6,274 nt of DNA, taken from assembly GCA_028709985.1 (NCBI GenBank), contig JAQUTB010000109.1, positions 1 to 6,274 on the forward strand, read 5' to 3'. Below are positions 1 to 6,231 of this stretch, one piece after another. Every line of letters begins with the position of its first letter. The first letter of the stretch is position 1. A program made the position numbers and the translations under genes. The notes under the pieces were generated by a model. The model saw nothing but the letters and a program-made list of their open reading frames with translations. It did not search any database and was not told the DNA's origin. This DNA comes from Dethiosulfovibrio sp. (lineage in GTDB: Bacteria > Synergistota > Synergistia > Synergistales > Dethiosulfovibrionaceae).

Positions 1-11
1 AGAGGGAGAGA

Positions 12-40
12 TTGAACGATGCTTATCCGTTTCATAGACG
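12..40 (+). promoter_or_regulatory. Weak candidate promoter for the cysE leader
   Basis: A TTGAAC box at 12-17 is separated by 17 bases from a poor -10 box, TAGACG, at 35-40. Transcription from here would begin near position 47, just before the first leader hairpin at 55, which fits the layout. The -10 box matches consensus at only three of six positions, so the true promoter may lie upstream of the window. Confidence 0.22.
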
Positions 41-110
41 TTAACTGTTGTTGTCGGTGGATGCTCGACTAATCCACCGCAGTCCTGGACTGCGGGGCAT
101 ATGGCCCGTT

Positions 111-215
111 GCGGTCCGGAGACGGAACGTCATCTCTCGACGAATATACACCTGATTTATCAGGCTTAAAACGGGATCGCCCTAGGCGGTTCCGTTTTTT
201 TTCGTCTTGGACCGC
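111..215 (+). promoter_or_regulatory. Long-range helix closing the cysE leader
   Basis: Bases 111-127 can pair with 200-215 over 16 base pairs, with one bulged A at 120 and three G-U pairs. The outer seven pairs, GCGGTCC with GGACCGC, are perfect, as are the four pairs GACG (121-124) with CGTC (203-206). The helix would enclose the hairpin at 151-164 and the terminator stem, and would use the end of the T-run. A rival pairing joins ACGGAAC (122-128) to GTTCCGT (189-195), which is the 3' arm of the terminator, so 121-128 could instead act as an antiterminator. Which fold forms in the cell cannot be told from one sequence. Confidence 0.45.
168..202 (+). terminator. Intrinsic terminator upstream of cysE
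   Basis: A 14-pair stem (168-181 with 185-198, counting A-T closing pairs and two G-U pairs) has a three-base loop CTA at 182-184, and eight T residues run from 195 to 202. This is a textbook rho-independent terminator on the + strand. It lies only 25 bases before the cysE ribosome binding site, with no promoter between them, so it is more likely an attenuator for cysE-cysK than the end of an upstream operon, although it could serve both. Confidence 0.8.
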
Positions 216-238
216 CGGAGTTTTTTTAAAGGAGGTCC
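209..238 (+). promoter_or_regulatory. Possible ribosome-binding-site masking hairpin before cysE
   Basis: GGACC at 209-213 pairs with GGTCC at 234-238, whose first bases belong to the Shine-Dalgarno run AAAGGAGGT (228-236). The same GGACC can pair upstream with GGTCC at 113-117 in the long leader helix, so the two pairings exclude each other. A five-pair stem with a 20-base loop is weak alone, so a role in translation control is only a suggestion. Confidence 0.3.
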
Positions 239-243
239 GATGA

Positions 244-882
244 ATGATAGGCAAGGATATGGGATTTACAAGGGCGATAGCAGAGGACTGGAAGGCTGTC
301 AGGAGAAACGATCCGGCGTTGCCAGCTGGGTGGAGGGGAATGGCTGAGTTTGCCCTGTGCTATCCCGGAGTCCACGCTCTTTGGATTTACAGGCTGGCGC
401 ACGTCCTTCACGTCAGAAAAATTCCGGTCGTGCCGAGGCTCATAAGCCATCTAGGTCGTTGGTTGACCGGAATAGAGATCCATCCCGGTGCCTCGATAGG
501 AAGAGGGTTATTTATAGATCACGGCATGGGAGTGGTTATAGGTGAGACCGCTGAGATAGGCGACAACGTGTCTTTGTTCCACGGTGTTACCCTTGGAGGA
601 AGGGGCGGTGAGGTCGGAAAGCGTCACCCTACAGTCGAGGATAACGTGGTCGTAGGGGCTGGAACCCAGGTGTTGGGTCCTATCTCCTTAGGGAATGGAG
701 CCAAGGTCGGTGCCGGGAGCGTTGTCCTGGAGGACGTTCCTCCGGGATCGACAGTGACCGGGGAGCAGGCCAGGGAGAGGGACGGTTCAGGGCCTCTTGT
801 CAGAAGGATAGAGGAGTTGGAGCGTCGTATCGAGGAGATGGCGGCCCTTTTAGGGTCATCTACTGGACAGGAGGTCGCATGA
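244..882 (+). CDS. cysE: Serine O-acetyltransferase CysE
   Basis: Transfers the acetyl group of acetyl-CoA to L-serine, giving O-acetylserine, the committed step of cysteine synthesis in the cytoplasm. The 212 residues match the short Bacillus-type CysE. An N-terminal helical part (about 1-72) is followed by a left-handed beta-helix of hexapeptide repeats (about 76-172). By comparison with E. coli CysE as I recall it, His93 in IDHGMG is the catalytic base (His158), His128 in KRHP matches His193, Asp23 in DPA binds serine, and Glu78 in IEIHP stands where E. coli has Asp143. The end is unusual: the common GIPAR turn reads GEQAR, and residues 186-202 look like a charged coiled-coil helix. The C-terminal isoleucine that docks into CysK in enterobacteria is absent (it ends in Val-Ala). 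The ATG at 244 lies eight bases after AAAGGAGG; an in-frame ATG at 259 is possible but less well placed. The stop overlaps the cysK start. Confidence 0.95.
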   Translation: MIGKDMGFTRAIAEDWKAVRRNDPALPAGWRGMAEFALCYPGVHALWIYRLAHVLHVRKIPVVPRLISHLGRWLTGIEIHPGASIGRGLFIDHGMGVVIGETAEIGDNVSLFHGVTLGGRGGEVGKRHPTVEDNVVVGAGTQVLGPISLGNGAKVGAGSVVLEDVPPGSTVTGEQARERDGSGPLVRRIEELERRIEEMAALLGSSTGQEVA

Positions 883-1808
883 TGAGCTACAGGGTGGATG
901 GTTTGATGAACGTAAGGGCTATCGGTAAAACCCCTATGATGGTGGTCAGACCTCATGAGGACTGCGGGGAGATAGCCTTTAAGCTGGAGGGAAATGGCCT
1001 AGGTGGGTCCATAAAGGACAGGGCGGCCTGGGGGATGCTAAGGCGTGCTGAGGAGATGGGACAGATCAAGGACGATACCGTCATAGTCGAGCCCACCTCC
1101 GGCAACACGGGCATAGCCCTTGCCATGCTGGGCAGGGCCCTTGGCCTTCAGGTGGTTCTAACCATGCCCGAGTCGATGTCCAAAGAGAGGCGAGACCTTC
1201 TCTCCGCCTACGGGGCGAAGCTGGAGCTGACCCCTGCCGATAGGGGGATGACCGGTGCTGTGGAGAGGGCAAGGGAGATAGCGGAGGAAAATCCCAGTGC
1301 CCTGATGATGGACCAGTTCTCAAACCCCGGCAACAGCTGGGCTCATCAGGTCACCACAGGCCCGGAGGTGCTTCAGGACCTGTGGGGACGGAGGATAGAC
1401 GGCTTTGTCGCAGGAGTTGGAACCGGTGGAACACTCACAGGCACGGCCAGGGCTCTGAGGGCGGTTCAACACGACGTTCAGGTGGTGGCGGTTGAGCCAT
1501 CGTCCAGCTCGGTGTTGTCCGGCGGTCTCCCCGGCTCCCACGGGATCCAGGGCATAGGGGCTGGTTTTATTCCCTCTACCCTGGACGTGTCGCTGGTGGA
1601 CAGGGTGTTGCCTGTTGAGGATCTGGACGCCTGGGACGGCACTAGAGAGCTGTTGGACCGGTGGGGGGTCTTCGCAGGGATATCCTCCGGCGCCAATTAC
1701 GCGGCGGCCCTTAAGTTGGCCGAGGAGGTCGGCCATGATGGGCTTATCGTCACGGTGTTGCCGGACAGGGGGGATAAATATATCAGCACAGGGGTCTTCA
1801 ACGCTTAA
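879..1808 (+). CDS. cysK: Cysteine synthase (O-acetylserine sulfhydrylase) CysK
   Basis: A PLP-dependent fold-type II enzyme that joins O-acetylserine and sulfide to make L-cysteine and acetate. The 309 residues are the usual length. Visible motifs: GGSIKDR with Lys46 as the Schiff-base lysine; TSGNTG at 73-78, the substrate-binding loop; [11 protein letters not shown] followed by TTGPE (146-163); GTGGT at 181-185, the PLP phosphate cradle; GISSGAN at 267-273, whose serine contacts the pyridine nitrogen; and the family ending [14 protein letters not shown]. No CBS regulatory domain is present, so cysteine synthase is preferred over cystathionine beta-synthase, although sequence alone does not fix the substrate. 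The gene overlaps the cysE stop in an ATGA arrangement, which suggests translational coupling. AGGAGG at 869-874 is only four bases from the ATG at 879 but seven from the next ATG at 882, so the start may be one codon later. The 3' end overlaps the opposing DUF502 gene by 11 bases. Confidence 0.95.
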   Translation: MMSYRVDGLMNVRAIGKTPMMVVRPHEDCGEIAFKLEGNGLGGSIKDRAAWGMLRRAEEMGQIKDDTVIVEPTSGNTGIALAMLGRALGLQVVLTMPESMSKERRDLLSAYGAKLELTPADRGMTGAVERAREIAEENPSALMMDQFSNPGNSWAHQVTTGPEVLQDLWGRRIDGFVAGVGTGGTLTGTARALRAVQHDVQVVAVEPSSSSVLSGGLPGSHGIQGIGAGFIPSTLDVSLVDRVLPVEDLDAWDGTRELLDRWGVFAGISSGANYAAALKLAEEVGHDGLIVTVLPDRGDKYISTGVFNA

Positions 1809-2421
1809 GCCCCAGCGATATTATTATCTTGAAAGCGTGTTCAGGAGGCATGTCCACGTATCTCACGTCCTCCTCCTTGAAGAACAGGACTATCCCAGAT
1901 GTGGGGTTGGGGGACGTAGGCATGAATATGCTGAGCGTAATCGACCCATCAGGCCCCCTGTCCTTTCTGGTGACGAATCCCAGCACGTGGCCTTTCCCTA
2001 CCGGGACCTGTACCACCCCTAGATAGGCGTCGGTCTTTCCTGTTCCGGTGAAGGATCCCACCAGGTCTTTTATGGTCTCGTACCACGATCCTGCCAGTGG
2101 TATCGCTATGATGGCCTTCTCCAGGGAGTTTAGCGTCCATCTCTCCCGCCTTGAGAACTTGCTTCCAGCGTAGGTTATCACCATCACCAGCAGGAAGAAG
2201 ATCACCAAAGTGGCCTCCATCGACTCGGTGAAACCGAAAAGGGTCTTGCCTATGACCGTCACGGTCTGTATCAGGAGCCTTACTATGAAGATCAGTATGG
2301 CTAGGGGCAAAAAGACCATAAGGCCGGTGACGAAGTTTTTTCCAAACCTCTTGAGCAGCGGGGGCTTTCTGTCCTCGCCCTCGCTCTCAGGAAGAGGTGC
2401 TTGTTCCTTTGTCTCAGACAT
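1798..2421 (-). CDS. DUF502 family two-helix membrane protein
   Basis: A 207-residue inner-membrane protein of unknown biochemical role. A polar, acidic N-terminus (1-24) precedes two hydrophobic segments at about 29-55 and 68-86. The soluble C-terminal part carries the DUF502 signature: an IPLAGSWYETIKDL segment after the second helix, then FMPTSPNPTSG at 166-176 and a closing ISLGLK. Family members are widespread in bacteria and some plants, where related COV proteins affect vein patterning; the molecular function is not settled. The start at 2421 is 17 bases after the HD-domain gene, with a Shine-Dalgarno AAAGGA at 2433-2438 that sits next to and partly within that gene's end, so the two are probably co-transcribed. 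The gene ends inside cysK from the other strand, overlapping by 11 bases, with no terminator between them. Family assignment is secure; no function is claimed. Confidence 0.92.
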   Translation of the reverse strand: MSETKEQAPLPESEGEDRKPPLLKRFGKNFVTGLMVFLPLAILIFIVRLLIQTVTVIGKTLFGFTESMEATLVIFFLLVMVITYAGSKFSRRERWTLNSLEKAIIAIPLAGSWYETIKDLVGSFTGTGKTDAYLGVVQVPVGKGHVLGFVTRKDRGPDGSITLSIFMPTSPNPTSGIVLFFKEEDVRYVDMPPEHAFKIIISLGLKR

Positions 2422-2438
2422 GTAGAATCCGATCCTTT

Positions 2439-3641
2439 CTACCTGAAGTAATCGAAGAGTATTCCGACAGGGTATCCGTTCACCGTCTTGTTGGAGTACT
2501 TTTCGTAGATGTTTCTCTTGCCGTCAAAAAGCTCTGCGGACTTTATCCCTATCCTGATGGACTCGGATGCCTCTATGAACGCGGCTAGTTTGTCGCAGGC
2601 CTCCACGATCTTTCCGTCGATGACGTCTCCTCGGTTCAGGTCCTCCTGATTGGGTTCCCCTATTATGGAGACTCCCCCATCGGACCTTACTCTGTTCTCG
2701 AACTCGTCCTTCACGAAGGAGAGTATCTCCTCGTACCATGAGGTGGGTATAAGGGGAAGCACCTCTTGAGAGATGGCCTCCATCTCCAGGTCCTTTATCA
2801 TCTGGTCCAGTCCCTCTACCGACCTTTTTACGGGGGAAACTATGTCCCTGGTCAGGACCTCCGGCAGGTCGTGAAATAGTCCGCCGTAAAAGGCGTTATA
2901 GCGTCTTCTGTCCGACCCTCCTAGCTCGCATAGCACCAGCCATGAGAGTATCGCTACCAGCAAGAGGTGGCCCAGGACCGACGTCTGGGGGATCCTGGGG
3001 GTCTGGGCCCATCTCTTTTGAAAGCGCAGCTGTCCGACCAAGGAGATAAAGTCGGCTAGCCCATTTGACCCTGTGGCGCTTTCATCGCTCAGGATCTCAC
3101 TGACCGCCTTTATGTCCTTGTGGTCCATGACCTGTCTGTAAATCTCCTCTTTTGTCCTCTCTATCCTGTATATTGGTGAGCTCCACAGGTAGATGAAGTC
3201 GAACTCCCACTTCGTGGCCAGGTAATGGGCAGCCTTAAGGTATCTCTTCTCTCTGGAACAGGCCTCGTCGGAGGAGAAGTACGTCTCACATCGAGCCGAC
3301 AGCCCTCCCGGTAAGGGGTCGAGCAGAGGGCGCAGTTTTCCCATAACCCATCTGTTGAGCTGATTTCTCTGAACATCGTCCGACATCAACCGATGAAAGA
3401 TGGGGGGTTTTATGTCTGTGACGACCACCCTGTGGAGGAATTCGAAAACGGATCCCTCTATGAGGTTCTGCCAGTTGACCTGAATCCCTTGATCCTCTTC
3501 GTGTCTTCCTATCACGTAGGCTATAATGAACTTGTGAGCTTGTTTGGCCATCTCGGTGAACTGGACCGGCCTGGGATGGTCGTTCCACCTCTCGATGCTC
3601 GAGGAGGAAAAAATAAGCTCTATAAGGGAGCGACTTATCAT
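2439..3641 (-). CDS. HD-domain protein with duplicated HD-like halves
   Basis: A 400-residue soluble protein likely to be a metal-dependent phosphohydrolase of the HD superfamily, resembling YfbR-like nucleotidases; its substrate is unknown. In the C-terminal half, His225 (VLGH), the pair His257-Asp258 (LFHDLPEVLTRDIVSP) and Asp350 (EACDKLAAFIEA) supply the expected metal ligands. The N-terminal half looks like a second copy: RWNDHPRPVQ (18-27) mirrors RWAQTPRIPQ (210-219), His36 mirrors His225, and FEFLHRVVVTDIKPP (66-80) mirrors FHDLPEVLTRDIVSP (256-270). In that copy the HD pair is Glu67-Phe68, so it should not bind metal in the usual way. Residues 100-200 link the two halves. No signal peptide or membrane segment is seen. 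The ATG at 3641 is eight bases after AAAGGAGG (3650-3657), which fixes the start. It leads a two-gene operon with the DUF502 gene and is divergent from the lytic transglycosylase gene. Confidence 0.88.
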   Translation of the reverse strand: MISRSLIELIFSSSSIERWNDHPRPVQFTEMAKQAHKFIIAYVIGRHEEDQGIQVNWQNLIEGSVFEFLHRVVVTDIKPPIFHRLMSDDVQRNQLNRWVMGKLRPLLDPLPGGLSARCETYFSSDEACSREKRYLKAAHYLATKWEFDFIYLWSSPIYRIERTKEEIYRQVMDHKDIKAVSEILSDESATGSNGLADFISLVGQLRFQKRWAQTPRIPQTSVLGHLLLVAILSWLVLCELGGSDRRRYNAFYGGLFHDLPEVLTRDIVSPVKRSVEGLDQMIKDLEMEAISQEVLPLIPTSWYEEILSFVKDEFENRVRSDGGVSIIGEPNQEDLNRGDVIDGKIVEACDKLAAFIEASESIRIGIKSAELFDGKRNIYEKYSNKTVNGYPVGILFDYFR

Positions 3642-3649
3642 CGTGAGGT

Positions 3650-3685
3650 CCTCCTTTCCGTTTAGGTGGTTCTGGCTGAATTATA
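3650..3685 (-). promoter_or_regulatory. Promoter -10 box and ribosome binding site of the HD-DUF502 operon
   Basis: Read on the - strand, bases 3685-3680 give a perfect TATAAT. A weak -35 candidate, TGGCTC (3709-3704), lies 18 bases upstream. Transcription would begin near 3673, leaving a leader of about 30 bases with AAAGGAGG at 3657-3650. No operator-like repeat is obvious. Confidence 0.55.
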
Positions 3686-3699
3686 TCTCTTTTTCTCGG

Positions 3700-3750
3700 T
3701 TATGAGCCACTGCCTGGTGTGTTTTATATGAGATTAAAGAAACGAGGGGG
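3700..3750 (+). promoter_or_regulatory. Weak candidate promoter and ribosome binding site of the lytic transglycosylase gene
   Basis: TTATAT at 3724-3729 could be a -10 box with TTATGA at 3700-3705 as a poor -35 at 18-base spacing. GAGGGGG at 3744-3750 is a credible Shine-Dalgarno sequence six bases before the ATG at 3757. The promoter call is tentative; the ribosome binding site is firmer. Confidence 0.33.
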
Positions 3751-3756
3751 CTTTTC

Positions 3757-5709
3757 ATGAGAAGTTTTGCGGTAAAAGCAGGTGTATTGGCGTGTCTGTT
3801 GCTCGTTTGTTCCGTGGGAAGTGCGATCGCCTCGGAGGTAGACCGTCTCTTCTGGGAGAGACGGTGGGACGAGCTTCCCGCCATGGCCTCAATCGATATC
3901 TCCGACAGAGAGATGTCGCTTATAGCCAACGGCCTGTGGACACAGGGAAAGTGGGCCGACGCACTCACTATAATCGAATCGTTAAAGGATAGGTACCCAG
4001 CGAAGGTCGCTCCCTACGGATCGATGCTCTACGTCCTGGGTCTTGAGAGGACCGGCAGGATCAAAGAGGCTTATGATTCAGCTCTATCCCTCTATTTATC
4101 CTCTCCTCCTGAGGATCTTGTCTACTATGTCTGCTATTCTCTCTCTCGGCTCACCACCAACGACGAAGAGCGTCGTAAATGGCTGAGGCGTATGGTGGAG
4201 TCCACCGACGACGGAACCCTCAAGGCCCAGACCCTTGAGCAGCTGATGTCGTTTCCCGATCCGTCTCTGGCTGACGCCTCCGCTATGCTCAAGATAAGGG
4301 CGCTGAACGATAAGGCTTTAGCTCTCTTCAAGAAGGCCCCTGCCTCCAGGGAGAGATCCTACCGCCTTGGCTACGCTGCCTACCTCAAGGGGCGGGACGA
4401 CGAGGCGATAAAATATCTTTCGAAGGTTCCCCTGTCAGGTCCCTTTGCCCAGAGCTCGCTCTATTATCGTTCGATGAGCTTATATCGCCTCAAAAGGTAC
4501 GGCGAGGCTCTTCCCCTTCTGTCTCGTCTGATATTCATGGACGGAAGCGATTTCATCGCTAGGGGAACCAAGCGGATATCCCTGATAGGCGAGAGAGGTC
4601 ACAGGGAGGAAGCCCTAAAGATCCTCTACAGGGCCTCTCGGGAACTTCCCGGTGATGGGGCTTTGACCGCGTCTTCATCCTACGCGTCTTTGCTGAGTGG
4701 CGATGAAAGGGTGAAGGAGCAGGACAGGATAATAAAGAACCATCCAGGATCTAAGGTCGCCTCCTCTATCCTTTGGGGGAGAGCATGGAACAGATGGGAC
4801 GACGGGGACTACAGAGGGGCTCTGGAACTCTTCCGAAAAGCCTCGGATGGGAGGGCATCCGGCCTCGCCGAGCACCTATACTGGGCTGGAAGATGCCTTG
4901 AGAAGCTTGGAGAGGTTAAAAAGGCCAAGGATACCTTCGACGAACTTGTCAAAAACCATCCCCTGTCGGTCTATTCCTTTATGGCTGTCCCAGATCACGC
5001 CCTGAGCTTTGACGATCAAGGAAAGACCCTTCGAAGGGTCGAGAACGAGCTGGAGAGGTGGGGTTTTGCCCTACACTCCAAGATGCTTAGGTCCAACAGC
5101 TCCGACCCCAACGAGAGGTACAACGGTGCCTGGCTTGCCAGCTGGATGGGTCAGGAGGACGAAGCCTATCGTGCCGCCCGTCCTCTTGTGCCCTTTACCG
5201 TGGGAGGTAAGGGGTTTCCCGTGGATCTAGTCCGCTTTCTCCATCCACGGCCCTTTGCCTCCGATGTTGGATCCGCCGCCGCTAGGTTCTCCGTGGAGCC
5301 TGAGGTCGTATGGTCTATCATGAAGCAAGAAAGTGCCTTTAACCCCTCCGCGGTAAGCTGGGTCGGAGCATCGGGACTTATGCAGCTAATGCCCGGAACG
5401 GCCAAGTGGGAGGCTGAGACCCTTAAGATGGGCAGTTACGACGTTTTCTCCGTGAGGGACAACGTCACCCTTGGGACGGCCCATATCTCCAGGCTCATAA
5501 GGACCTATCCCAGGCTGGAGTGGGCGCTGGCGGCCTACAACGCTGGTGGTGGGAACGTCAACAAATGGAATCGAAACTCAGGAAAAAAGCCCCTGGATCT
5601 CTGGATGGAGGGGATACCCTTCACCGAGACCAGAGGCTACGTCAAAAACGTCCTGGGGAATCTCTTCGTTTATAAACAGCTTTACGGTCATAAGGGCGAG
5701 TCGAAATAG
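3757..5709 (+). CDS. Periplasmic soluble lytic transglycosylase, Slt70-like
   Basis: Probably cleaves the MurNAc-GlcNAc bond of peptidoglycan to leave 1,6-anhydroMurNAc ends, acting in cell-wall turnover in the periplasm. At 650 residues it is close to E. coli Slt70. A signal peptide covers 1-25 (Lys7, hydrophobic core 9-20, AIA before a likely cut at Ser26), and no lipobox is seen. A long helical superstructure follows, with TPR/Sel1-like units at about 96-115, 205-225, 240-260, 280-298, 344-365 and 376-402. The catalytic SLT domain spans about 505-645: Glu525 in KQESAF is the catalytic acid, followed by GASGLMQLMPGTA (537-549), AAYNAG (592-597) and the closing TETRGYVKNVL (623-633). All family landmarks are intact, so it should be active. 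The gene stands alone on its strand, diverges from the HD gene and overlaps the small opposing gene by 22 bases at its 3' end. No intrinsic terminator is seen after the stop. Confidence 0.93.
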   Translation: MRSFAVKAGVLACLLLVCSVGSAIASEVDRLFWERRWDELPAMASIDISDREMSLIANGLWTQGKWADALTIIESLKDRYPAKVAPYGSMLYVLGLERTGRIKEAYDSALSLYLSSPPEDLVYYVCYSLSRLTTNDEERRKWLRRMVESTDDGTLKAQTLEQLMSFPDPSLADASAMLKIRALNDKALALFKKAPASRERSYRLGYAAYLKGRDDEAIKYLSKVPLSGPFAQSSLYYRSMSLYRLKRYGEALPLLSRLIFMDGSDFIARGTKRISLIGERGHREEALKILYRASRELPGDGALTASSSYASLLSGDERVKEQDRIIKNHPGSKVASSILWGRAWNRWDDGDYRGALELFRKASDGRASGLAEHLYWAGRCLEKLGEVKKAKDTFDELVKNHPLSVYSFMAVPDHALSFDDQGKTLRRVENELERWGFALHSKMLRSNSSDPNERYNGAWLASWMGQEDEAYRAARPLVPFTVGGKGFPVDLVRFLHPRPFASDVGSAAARFSVEPEVVWSIMKQESAFNPSAVSWVGASGLMQLMPGTAKWEAETLKMGSYDVFSVRDNVTLGTAHISRLIRTYPRLEWALAAYNAGGGNVNKWNRNSGKKPLDLWMEGIPFTETRGYVKNVLGNLFVYKQLYGHKGESK

Positions 5710-6089
5710 CTACCTAGGGCCTCATACCCTTGGGCCCAGTAGGCCTTCATCGCCCTTACCCTGGTCAGGTGCTCGTCCGGTGGATATTGCAACTTTATCC
5801 TGCCGGATGAGGCCTCGGTCAGGGTGTGTTGGTATAGGTTGGGCCTGACGTCCCAACAGGAGGTTATGGAGCTGTCGATCCTATGTTCCGACCAGGCTTC
5901 GAGTTGGGATACGTCCCTTTGGTTCTGGACCATACCCACCGCTGCTGCCCTCTCCTGTCCCTCCTCGGTGCTATGAAACGGGGATCTGTTGGTGATTCTG
6001 TCGAACGGCATAGGAACGGCGCCCTCCAGAGTTCTCCTGAAGAGCTGTTGGTTGATCGTCCAACGACCGTCGCTCACCGAGGCAATCAC
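5688..6089 (-). CDS. Unrecognised small soluble protein
   Basis: I do not recognise this 133-residue product. It is treated as real because it fills the space after the transglycosylase gene, uses the same codon style as its neighbours (GAG, CTG, ACC, AGG, GAC), and has a good ribosome binding site. There is no signal peptide, membrane segment, Cys cluster or nucleotide-binding motif. The N-terminal third is basic and aromatic (DGRWTINQQLFRRTLEG, 7-23), the middle is hydrophilic and probably helical (TEEGQERAAAVGMVQNQRD, 41-59), there is a single Cys at 78, and the last part, RAMKAYWAQGYEALGSYF (112-129), looks like an amphipathic helix. Two GTG starts compete: 6089 behind a GGGGGAG run, and 6077, four codons in, seven bases after AGGTGAT (6091-6085), which complements the 16S tail better and would give 129 residues. 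It overlaps the end of the transglycosylase gene by 22 bases. Confidence 0.68.
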   Translation of the reverse strand: MIASVSDGRWTINQQLFRRTLEGAVPMPFDRITNRSPFHSTEEGQERAAAVGMVQNQRDVSQLEAWSEHRIDSSITSCWDVRPNLYQHTLTEASSGRIKLQYPPDEHLTRVRAMKAYWAQGYEALGSYFDSPL

Positions 6090-6133
6090 CTGTATCTCCC
6101 CCTCTCTTTCTGTCTATTTCCTCATGTCTAATG

Positions 6134-6163
6134 TATCTATTTTTTCAGAAGGCTATGTCACAA
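6134..6163 (-). promoter_or_regulatory. Weak candidate promoter of the small - strand gene
   Basis: On the - strand TTGTGA (6163-6158) lies 18 bases upstream of TAGATA (6139-6134), inside an AT-rich stretch that contains an A-run. The -10 box matches consensus at only three positions, so this is a placement guess based on position and base composition. Confidence 0.22.
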
Positions 6164-6223
6164 CAAACAGTTGATAAATAGCCATTTTTATAGGGGAGTA
6201 TCAGAACTCCCCTACAAACTGTT
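6151..6223. repeat. Nested inverted repeats in the AT-rich right flank
   Basis: TAGGGGAGT (6191-6199) and ACTCCCCTA (6206-6214) make a perfect nine-pair stem with a six-base loop. Around it AACAGTT (6166-6172) pairs with AACTGTT (6217-6223). A rival stem joins GGCTAT (6151-6156) to ATAGCC (6178-6183). Neither strand has a T-run after the main stem, so it is not a standard terminator. It may be an operator, an mRNA-end structure for a gene entering from the right, or the end of a small mobile element. The surrounding 150 bases are much more AT-rich than the genes to the left. Confidence 0.5.
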
Positions 6224-6231
6224 ATTTGCAG

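Larger units (their letters stand above)
47..240 (+). promoter_or_regulatory. Structured 5' leader of cysE-cysK, candidate attenuator
   Basis: About 190 bases before cysE hold a chain of hairpins and no convincing gene. Seen directly: CGGTGGAT (55-62) pairs with ATCCACCG (72-79); a near-perfect palindrome at 78-94 forms a stem with a three-base loop; GGGC (95-98) pairs with GCCC (104-107); TCCG (115-118) pairs with CGGA (123-126) around a GAGA loop of GNRA type; CCTGAT (151-156) pairs with ATCAGG (159-164); then comes the terminator at 168-202. The 25 bases between the terminator T-run and the ribosome binding site leave no room for a promoter, so cysE must be reached by read-through. This suggests transcription attenuation. 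I could not match the leader to the T-box, SAM-I, cobalamin, TPP or glycine riboswitch signatures I know. The signal sensed is unknown; cysteine, O-acetylserine or sulfur status would be natural guesses. Confidence 0.55.

Noticed and set aside
1..44. 3' tail of an upstream + strand gene
   Set aside because: Two frames are open from the edge, ending at 37 and at 44, but with a dozen codons each nothing separates a real gene end from chance.
1..243. Cysteine T-box leader
   Set aside because: A T-box needs a TGGNACC-type antiterminator bulge before the terminator. The nearest look-alike, TTGGACCGCC at 207-216, lies after the terminator and lacks one base of the motif.
240..347. Short open frame from the ATG at 240 overlapping the cysE start
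   Set aside because: It is in a different frame from cysE, ends after about 35 codons, has no recognisable product, and its ATG is only four bases from the Shine-Dalgarno run.
1320..1736. Antisense open frame of 138 codons within cysK
   Set aside because: It lies wholly inside a secure cysK gene, its product has no family features, and its openness follows from the codon pattern of cysK.
2524..2739. Other small open frames within the HD-domain gene
   Set aside because: They are out of frame with a clear domain-bearing gene and lack ribosome binding sites or family features.
5717..5737. GGGCC/GGCCC hairpin just after the lytic transglycosylase stop as a terminator
   Set aside because: The stem is only five pairs with an 11-base loop, there is no T-run, and it lies inside the opposing coding region.
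6191..6214. Nine-pair hairpin as a standard intrinsic terminator
   Set aside because: Neither strand has a T-run after the stem: the + strand continues CAAACTG, and the - strand continues TAAAAATGG.
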